From the NCBI GenBank assembly GCA_947488645.1, contig CANLAC010000004.1:1-27636 (forward strand): 27,636 nt of DNA, given 5' to 3'. The stretch comes from Actinomycetota bacterium (GTDB taxonomy: Bacteria > Actinomycetota > Actinomycetes > Nanopelagicales > Nanopelagicaceae). Below, one piece after another: positions 22,093-27,636 of this stretch. Made by a program: the position numbers and the translations under genes. Position 1 is the stretch's first letter; each line of letters begins with the position of its first letter. The notes below the pieces were generated by a model. The model ran no database searches. It saw nothing but the letters and a program-made list of their open reading frames with translations, and had not been told where the DNA came from.

Positions 22093-23550
22093 TTATAGTG
22101 CCAATCCCGCGTTGATACGCAGTAAACAGGCCTCTTTACCGAGTAATTCCATTGATTCAAATAGCGGCGGCGAAATCGTGCTGCCGGTGGTTGCAATGCG
22201 AAGTGCGGTAAATGCAATACGTGGCTTAAGTGCCATCTCTTCAATCAGAGATGCACGCAAGACCGCTTCGATGTTTTCGTGGTTCCACACAGAAACTGTC
22301 TCTAGCTCTTTGAGAGAGCGCTTTAAAATCGCCTTTGATCCCTCATCTGTAATCTTAGAAACAGATTCAGCATCTACGGCAAAACTCTTCGTGAACAAGA
22401 ACTTGAGCATCTTTGGCACTTCATTGAGCATGATGATGCGCTCTTGAATAATGGGTAATGCCTTCTTTACCAACTCAATTTCAGCATCTGTGCCTGTAAT
22501 GACATCGCCCCTTACTAGAAACGGCAGTGACCACTTCAAGAACTCATCTAAAGTCAGAGCGCGGATCTTGTCACCATTGATTGCTTCAAGCTTTTTCATA
22601 TCAAAGCGTGCAGGTGATGAGTGAACCTTCTCCACTGTAAACATCTCAGTGAGCTGCTTCATGGTGATGTTTTCTACATCGTCTCCCGGTGACCAACCAA
22701 GCAGTGCAAGATAGTTACAAATTGCCTCTGGCAAGAAGCCCATCTCGCGATACCAAGCAATTGATACTTCGCCATTTCGCTTTGAAAGCTTTGCATTGTC
22801 TTGTCCCATAACAAAGGGAAGGTGGGCAAATACTGGGTAATCCTCAAGTGCAACACCCATGGCCTGATACACACGGATTTGACGTGGAGTTGATGAGAGT
22901 AAATCTTCTCCGCGCAATACGTGGGTTACCTTCATCAGAATGTCATCTACGGCAACAGCTAATGTGTAGAGAGGCGAGCCATCTGCTCGAACCAAAACAA
23001 AGTCTGGAACAAAGTTGTGATCAAAGGAAACATCCCCACGAATTAAATCGTTAAAAGTTGTACTGCCATCTGGCATACGCATGCGGACTACCGCTCCGCG
23101 ACCTTGCCCCTTATAGGCTGCAATTTGATCAGCAGTGAGTTCTCGGCAATGTCCGTTATAGCCAGGTGCAACGTTGGCTTTGCGTTGTGCTTCTCTAACT
23201 GCTTCTAACTCATCTGGTGAGCAGTAGCAGTGATAAGCATCTTTTTGATCTAGAAACTTTTGTGCCCATGTTGCATAAATATCTAAGCGTTGTGATTGCA
23301 GGTAGGGACCGTTGTCGCCACCAACTTCTGGACCCTCATCCCAATCAAGCCCAAGCCATTTAAGAGTATCTATAGCTGCATTGATGTACTCATCTGTAAC
23401 GCGGGTGGTATCCGTATCTTCAATACGAAAGAGGAAGGTGCCACCTGTGTGACGGGCATAGGCCCAATCAAAAAGTGCTGTGCGGATGTTTCCAACGTGT
23501 AGATCCCCTGTTGGAGATGGCGCGAAGCGAACCTTTACCTTATTGGCCAT
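22093..23550 (-). CDS. gltX: Glutamyl-tRNA synthetase (485 aa)
   Basis: Class I aminoacyl-tRNA synthetase charging tRNA-Glu. Seen: the HIGH-type motif in FAPSPTGDLHVGNIRTA, the KMSKS-type motif KLSKRNGE, the DTDTTR segment, and the C-terminal anticodon-binding region. Length is normal. In most Actinobacteria, which lack GlnRS, GluRS also mischarges tRNA-Gln for GatCAB amidation. The tRNA-Gln and tRNA-Glu genes directly downstream are fitting partners. Its ATG overlaps the stop of the FAH-family gene by one base (TAATG), so translation is coupled. Confidence 0.96.
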   Translation of the reverse strand: MANKVKVRFAPSPTGDLHVGNIRTALFDWAYARHTGGTFLFRIEDTDTTRVTDEYINAAIDTLKWLGLDWDEGPEVGGDNGPYLQSQRLDIYATWAQKFLDQKDAYHCYCSPDELEAVREAQRKANVAPGYNGHCRELTADQIAAYKGQGRGAVVRMRMPDGSTTFNDLIRGDVSFDHNFVPDFVLVRADGSPLYTLAVAVDDILMKVTHVLRGEDLLSSTPRQIRVYQAMGVALEDYPVFAHLPFVMGQDNAKLSKRNGEVSIAWYREMGFLPEAICNYLALLGWSPGDDVENITMKQLTEMFTVEKVHSSPARFDMKKLEAINGDKIRALTLDEFLKWSLPFLVRGDVITGTDAEIELVKKALPIIQERIIMLNEVPKMLKFLFTKSFAVDAESVSKITDEGSKAILKRSLKELETVSVWNHENIEAVLRASLIEEMALKPRIAFTALRIATTGSTISPPLFESMELLGKEACLLRINAGLAL

Positions 23551-24335
23551 TACCGTGCACTCAACTTGTTAGTGAGTTCGCCAAGTCCTTCAATAGCCAT
23601 AGTTGCCTTTTCGCCCGCAACCATTGGGCCAATACCTGCCGGTGTACCGGTCAAGATGATGTCACCAGGTAGCAACGTCATAACACGTGAAACAAAGTTA
23701 ATAACTGTTGGCACATCAAAGATCATGTCGCTGATCTGGGCTGATTGCTTAACTTCTCCTGCAATGGTTGCTGTGATCTTTTGTGTGCCAGGAACAAAAT
23801 CAGTATCAATCCATGGGCCAATTGGGCAAAAAGTGTCAAAGCCCTTTGCGCGGGTCCACTGTCCATCTTTCTTCTGCAAATCACGAGCGGTCACATCATT
23901 TGCGATTGTGTATCCAAAGATCACATCATTGACCCGCTCTTTTGGAACATCTTTGCAAATACGACCAATCACAATTGCAAGCTCTGCTTCATGATCCACG
24001 CGCTCTGACATCTCTGGCCAAACGATCGTGTCGTTCGGACCGATGACAGATGTGTTTGGCTTTAAGAAAATAATTGGTTCTTCAGGTACTACCCCACCCA
24101 TTTCGGCGGCGTGATCGGCATAGTTCTTACCCACACACACAACCTTTGAACGAGGAATAATTGGTGCAAGCAAACGAACCTTGTTCAGCGGAATTGTTGC
24201 AGCTGTCTTTTGGATTCCGGAGTAGATCGGATCACCGCTGATGATGCTGATCAGGCCATCATCTTCTAGGACACCAAATAACGGGTCTTGGCCTAAGCCA
24301 GCATCTGGGCCTGGGGTGAATCGAACGATACGCAT
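23550..24335 (-). CDS. Fumarylacetoacetate hydrolase-family protein (261 aa)
   Basis: FAH-fold, metal-dependent C-C hydrolase/decarboxylase/isomerase family. Seen: VVCVGKNYADHAAEMGG, the metal-ligand motif DHEAELAIVIG (ExE), TIANDVTARDLQ, GFDTFCPIGPWI and GDIILTGTPAGIGPM. Bacterial members act as HpaG-type isomerase/decarboxylases, acylpyruvases or oxaloacetate decarboxylases, so the exact reaction is open. The same gene sits directly upstream of gltX in Mycobacterium (Rv2993c next to gltS), indicating conserved actinobacterial order. It begins 15 bp after the CorC-like gene. Confidence 0.9.
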   Translation of the reverse strand: MRIVRFTPGPDAGLGQDPLFGVLEDDGLISIISGDPIYSGIQKTAATIPLNKVRLLAPIIPRSKVVCVGKNYADHAAEMGGVVPEEPIIFLKPNTSVIGPNDTIVWPEMSERVDHEAELAIVIGRICKDVPKERVNDVIFGYTIANDVTARDLQKKDGQWTRAKGFDTFCPIGPWIDTDFVPGTQKITATIAGEVKQSAQISDMIFDVPTVINFVSRVMTLLPGDIILTGTPAGIGPMVAGEKATMAIEGLGELTNKLSAR

Positions 24336-24350
24336 GAGCGCATTCTATCG

Positions 24351-25628
24351 TTACTCAGCGTCCTCAATCTCTTCAACAAGGCGCTCGACTAGAACAGATG
24401 AAATTCTACGACGACGGCCCTGTGGACGCTCTGATGTGATTGAGAAGCCATGCCATGAAATTGTCGATCCAGCAATTGGAACACGGCCAAGTTTTTGCGC
24501 CATTAATCCACCAATACTGTCAATGCCTTCAAACTCTTCTTTTTCAATCTCAATCTTTAATACATCAGCTAAATCTTCAATATGCAGCGATGCCTTTGCA
24601 CGGCCCTTATCTGCTCCTAACCACTCAAACTCTTCTTCGCCATCATCAAACTCATCTTCGATTTCGCCCACAATTTCTTCGATAATGTCTTCAATAGTGA
24701 TAATTCCAGCTGTTCCACCATATTCATCAACAACAATTGCAAGGTGAATCTGGTTCTTTTGCATCTCCTTGAGCAGATCATCAGCCATCTTGATTTCAGG
24801 AACAAAGTTGGCAGGACGCATGTGCTTTTCAATTGTCTCGGTGTGCTCAGACTCGTGGTGATCAAGGGCCCGCTTTGCTAAGTCTTTCACGTAAACAATT
24901 CCGACAATGTTGTCGATGTCATCGCCAATAACCGGGATGCGGGAGTATCCACTTCGAAGTGCCAGCGATAACCCTTGGCGCAGACTCTTATCCTTTTCCA
25001 CCCAGACCATGTCGGTGCGGGGAACCATTAATTCACGAACCAAGGTGTCACCTAGTTCAAAGACAGAGTGAATCATCTCGTGCTCACCAGATTCCACGAG
25101 ACCACGCTCGTGTGCTTGATCTACTAAGTCTCTCAGTTCAGCCTCTGATGTGAAGGGGCCTGATCTAAATCCCTTACCTGGTGTTAGCGCATTACCAACA
25201 GCGATGAGAAGCTTTGTAACAGGACCCAGCAAGAGCGCTAATCCGTAAGCAACGATAATTCCGTATCTGGCGTATTTGTGTGGTTGCTGCTTACCCAATG
25301 TGCGAGGGCCAACGCCAACAACTACATATGAGAGCACAACCATAATGGCAACTGTTAGCGCCATTGCTTGAGCACTTGAATAATTGCGCAGCAAGATAAC
25401 TGCCAATAAAACAGTTGCAGTGAACTCGCAGAGCTTGCGGACCAGCAAAATCACATTGAGGTATCGGGCAGGTTGGGCGGTGTATTTGCGCAGCAAAGCC
25501 GTGCCGCGCTTGCCCTCAATCTCTTCAATGACCACACGCGAAATAGAGGTCAGTGCAGATTCAGATGCAGCTAGAAAGCCTGCAAAGACAAGCAAGGCAA
25601 TAATGCTGATGATTGCTATGGGGCTCAT
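24351..25628 (-). CDS. CNNM/HlyC-CorC family membrane protein with CBS pair (425 aa)
   Basis: Residues 1 to about 190 form a DUF21/CNNM transmembrane domain (MSPIAIISIIALLVFAGFLAASESAL at the start). A pair of CBS domains follows (VRELMVPRTDMVWVEKDKSLRQGLSLALRSGYSRIPVIGDDIDNIVGIVYVKD and the LLKEMQKNQIHLAIVVDEYGGTAGIITIEDIIEEIVGEIEDEFD half). The C-terminal CorC_HlyC domain is last. Members are linked to Mg2+/Co2+ export or homeostasis. The start at 25628 gives an ATGA overlap with ybeY and an AGAAAGG ribosome binding site; the longer frame starts 15 bp earlier. Part of the phoH-ybeY operon. Confidence 0.92.
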   Translation of the reverse strand: MSPIAIISIIALLVFAGFLAASESALTSISRVVIEEIEGKRGTALLRKYTAQPARYLNVILLVRKLCEFTATVLLAVILLRNYSSAQAMALTVAIMVVLSYVVVGVGPRTLGKQQPHKYARYGIIVAYGLALLLGPVTKLLIAVGNALTPGKGFRSGPFTSEAELRDLVDQAHERGLVESGEHEMIHSVFELGDTLVRELMVPRTDMVWVEKDKSLRQGLSLALRSGYSRIPVIGDDIDNIVGIVYVKDLAKRALDHHESEHTETIEKHMRPANFVPEIKMADDLLKEMQKNQIHLAIVVDEYGGTAGIITIEDIIEEIVGEIEDEFDDGEEEFEWLGADKGRAKASLHIEDLADVLKIEIEKEEFEGIDSIGGLMAQKLGRVPIAGSTISWHGFSITSERPQGRRRRISSVLVERLVEEIEDAE

Positions 25629-26062
25629 AAACCTTTCTGCCAATCTCTTACTATTTTCTCTTGCAAATCAAACATGACTTTTTCTTCCGTCTTATCTGCA
25701 TGGTCGTAACCAATGATGTGGAGCAAGCCATGCACCGCCAAAATATATATCTCATGTTCTATGGAATGTCCCTGTGCTTTTGCTTGTTCTGCTGCAACTA
25801 CCGGACTAATAACAATATCGCCCAGTGTTACAGCCTCTCCTGGAGTCTCTGGCATGTCCATAGGAAATGAAAGAACATCTGTAGTGCCGGGTTCATCCAT
25901 CCACTTGATGTGTAGCTCAGTCATGTAATCATCATCTACAAATGAGACATTTACTTCACACTCAGGATTTAGCTCAAGTTCTAGCAGGGCAAAGGTGAGT
26001 AGGGAGTTTATTTCAGTGGCTGGAACTAATTGCCCTGAAGTGTTTGTTACTTCAATTGTCAT
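25625..26062 (-). CDS. ybeY: Endoribonuclease / rRNA maturation factor YbeY (145 aa)
   Basis: Metal-dependent RNase for 16S rRNA 3'-end maturation and 70S quality control. The zinc site is HGLLHIIGYDH, with His111, His115 and His121 in the HxxxHxxxxxH pattern. TDVLSFPMD and LGDIVIS are the usual preceding motifs. It overlaps phoH upstream and the CorC-like gene downstream by 4 bp each, the conserved PhoH-YbeY-CorC order. Confidence 0.96.
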   Translation of the reverse strand: MTIEVTNTSGQLVPATEINSLLTFALLELELNPECEVNVSFVDDDYMTELHIKWMDEPGTTDVLSFPMDMPETPGEAVTLGDIVISPVVAAEQAKAQGHSIEHEIYILAVHGLLHIIGYDHADKTEEKVMFDLQEKIVRDWQKGL

Positions 26063-27042
26063 TGTTGGCGAATGTGTCGCAATTCTTGGCGCGCAACATC
26101 AAACTTGTCATATGCCTTAACAATGTCACCGATTAGGCGGTGGCGAACAACATCCTCTGCTGTTAATTCAAGGAAGGCAATGTCATCGATTTCTTTCAAG
26201 ATATCTCTAACGATCTTTAATCCAGAATTCTGTCCGTTAGGCAGATCAATCTGAGTCACATCTCCTGTGACAACCATCTTTGAGCCAAAGCCAAGTCGTG
26301 TTAAAAACATCTTCATCTGTTCAGGTGTGGTGTTTTGAGCCTCATCCAAGATGATGAATGCATCATTTAATGTGCGACCACGCATATATGCCAATGGAGC
26401 AACTTCAATAATGCCTGATTGCATTAAGCGTGGGATTGAATCAATATCGATCATGTCATGCAACGCATCAAATAATGGACGCAGGTAAGGATCAATTTTT
26501 TCACTCAGCGTTCCAGGCAAGAAACCTAGACTTTCACCAGCTTCAACTGCTGGGCGGGTTAAGACAATTTTGTTTACTTTCTTGGCTTGTAATGCTGCAA
26601 CAGCCATAGCCATTGCAAGGTATGTCTTACCGGTTCCGGCTGGGCCAATACCAAAGGTAATTGTGTGATCTTCAATTGCATCAACGTAACGCTTTTGATT
26701 AGCAGTCTTCGGACGGATTGTGCGGCCACGATTGCTCACAATGTTGAGCGACATAACCTCTGCAGGATGATCAACAGGCTCGTGCTCCAACATTTCGATT
26801 GCGCGGTTGACCGCGTCCACATTCAAGAGATTTCCGCTGCGAATCACAACCATCATCTCGTTGAACAAGTTTTCTAGACGTGCGCAATCAATGTGAGGTC
26901 CACGCAAAGTAATCTCATTGCCGCGCACCGTGATGTTTACAGATGGAAATGCAGCTTCAATAACTCTTAAATTGTCATCATGCGGACCCACAACAGCAAC
27001 CATTGAAATGGCGTTAGGTACGGTGATCAGCGTTCGCTCCAT
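26059..27042 (-). CDS. phoH: PhoH-like ATPase (327 aa)
   Basis: Cytoplasmic P-loop protein, probably an RNA-related ATPase/helicase. N-terminal residues of about 1-95 form the KH-like region, followed by Walker A GIGPAGTGKT at 131-140, GESLGFLPGTLSEKIDPYLRPL, Walker B-like AFIILDEAQNTTPEQMKMFLTRLG, and VTGDVTQIDLP. Start and length match the family. Coupled to ybeY by an ATGA overlap. Confidence 0.95.
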   Translation of the reverse strand: MERTLITVPNAISMVAVVGPHDDNLRVIEAAFPSVNITVRGNEITLRGPHIDCARLENLFNEMMVVIRSGNLLNVDAVNRAIEMLEHEPVDHPAEVMSLNIVSNRGRTIRPKTANQKRYVDAIEDHTITFGIGPAGTGKTYLAMAMAVAALQAKKVNKIVLTRPAVEAGESLGFLPGTLSEKIDPYLRPLFDALHDMIDIDSIPRLMQSGIIEVAPLAYMRGRTLNDAFIILDEAQNTTPEQMKMFLTRLGFGSKMVVTGDVTQIDLPNGQNSGLKIVRDILKEIDDIAFLELTAEDVVRHRLIGDIVKAYDKFDVARQELRHIRQQ

Positions 27043-27060
27043 ATAAGGGTAAATCTATCT

Positions 27061-27408
27061 TTAACCGGGCGGCCATGTCATGGCTCGCCCACCCAGAAGA
27101 TGGAGGTGAGCGTGGAAAACACTCTGACCTGCCTCTTCTCCGGTGTTAAAAACAGTTCTGTAGCCGTTGAGACCACGCTCTTTTGCAATCTGATCGGCAG
27201 CCAGGAAAAGGTCTGCAGTAATCGTTGCGCTATTGCGGGCAATGCCTGCAGCATTTTCTGTGTGCAAGGTTGGAACAAGCAACACATGTGTTGGTGCTTG
27301 AGGGTTTAAGTCATTAAAGGCAACAACGTTTTCATTGCGCAACACAATATCTGCTGGGATCTCTCCCTCAATTATTTTGCAAAAGATGCAGTTGGGATCT
27401 AAGGCCAC
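27061..27408 (-). CDS. HIT-family nucleotide hydrolase (115 aa)
   Basis: Histidine-triad protein, HINT branch, which hydrolyses purine nucleoside phosphoramidates and AMP esters. Seen: CIFCKIIEGEIP at the N-terminus, FNDLNPQAPTHVLLVP, and the triad HAHLHLLGGR with His99, His101 and His103. It lies between rsmE (4 bp upstream) and phoH (18 bp downstream), a common actinobacterial order. Confidence 0.94.
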   Translation of the reverse strand: MALDPNCIFCKIIEGEIPADIVLRNENVVAFNDLNPQAPTHVLLVPTLHTENAAGIARNSATITADLFLAADQIAKERGLNGYRTVFNTGEEAGQSVFHAHLHLLGGRAMTWPPG

Positions 27409-27412
27409 GTAA

Positions 27413-27636
27413 TTACCATACCTTTAAAAGCGCAGAGACAGCTGAAACTGCGGCAATACCAGCATGTGCCGAACGCAAAATTGGGCGACCCATGAGGGCA
27501 ACCTTGGCACCAGCTTCTGTAAATGCGGCAATCTCTTCATCAGTTAAACCACCCTCTGGCCCGATGATGATTAACAAATGCTCAACGTTGTGAGATGAAA
27601 CTTGATCAGACAACTTCGCTGTTGCGCTTTCATGAA
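27413..27636 (-). CDS. rsmE: 16S rRNA m3U1498 methyltransferase RsmE (3' part only)
   Basis: The frame is open to the window edge, with about 73 C-terminal codons visible. The visible part has HESATAKLSDQ, then the SPOUT/RsmE knot motifs LLIIIGPEGGLTDEEI and MGRPILRSAHAGIAAVSAVSALL, which bind SAM. RsmE methylates U1498 of 16S rRNA at N3. An internal TTG at 27613 is not a real start. First visible gene of the rsmE-HIT-phoH-ybeY series. Confidence 0.88.
   Translation of the reverse strand, partial: HESATAKLSDQVSSHNVEHLLIIIGPEGGLTDEEIAAFTEAGAKVALMGRPILRSAHAGIAAVSAVSALLKVW

Noticed and set aside
1..27636. CRISPR arrays, transposases, integrases, rRNA genes
   Set aside because: None was found. 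The only short tandem repeats encode the Pro/Thr linker, and no mobile-element protein motif is present.

Overview
This looks like a chromosome segment from a streamlined planktonic actinobacterium. The best guess is the freshwater order Nanopelagicales (acI, Planktophila-like). Evidence: a heliorhodopsin close in sequence to the founding actinobacterial type; mycoredoxin instead of a classical glutaredoxin; gltX followed by tRNA-Gln and tRNA-Glu; a DasR-type regulator with a dre-like operator; moderate G+C; and very tight packing, with many 4-bp ATGA overlaps and intergenic gaps under 50 bp. The genus assignment is inference.

Layout. 1-427: 5' part of a secreted Pro/Thr-linker protein (minus). 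475-760: an odd tRNA between two terminators, with a 16-bp copy of its anticodon arm upstream. 771-4798: an SDR divergent from a tightly coupled acyl-CoA dehydrogenase, APH-fold kinase and zinc-type alcohol dehydrogenase set, resembling the lva/ACAD10-ACAD11 route for 4-hydroxyacids. 4802-8915 (minus): an iron/phosphonate-type ABC importer (solute-binding protein, double permease, ATPase). It is bracketed by two copies of the last 38 bp of the alcohol dehydrogenase gene, which suggests an inserted cassette. 9136-9381: mycoredoxin. 9382-9852: mostly non-coding, with a likely 39-residue small ORF, a hairpin and a terminator.

9853-12944 (minus): an operon of a UbiA-type prenyltransferase fused to an LpqC/PHB-depolymerase-like esterase, then heliorhodopsin, then an S51 peptidase. 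12984-21576: trhO, then an amino-sugar catabolic region made of nagA, a SIS-domain sugar-phosphate isomerase/deaminase, a GntR/UTRA regulator, nanE, a sugar ABC importer without its own ATPase, and a BadF-type sugar kinase. A dre-like operator lies between nanE and the importer. Together these could import an amino sugar, phosphorylate it, epimerise ManNAc-6-P to GlcNAc-6-P, deacetylate and deaminate it into glycolysis.

21553-27636 (all minus): a small membrane protein, tRNA-Glu, tRNA-Gln, gltX, a fumarylacetoacetase-family hydrolase, a CorC-type CBS protein, ybeY, phoH, a HIT hydrolase and the 3' part of rsmE. This is a conserved translation/RNA-maturation block of housekeeping character. 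No CRISPR array, transposase, integrase or rRNA gene was seen.
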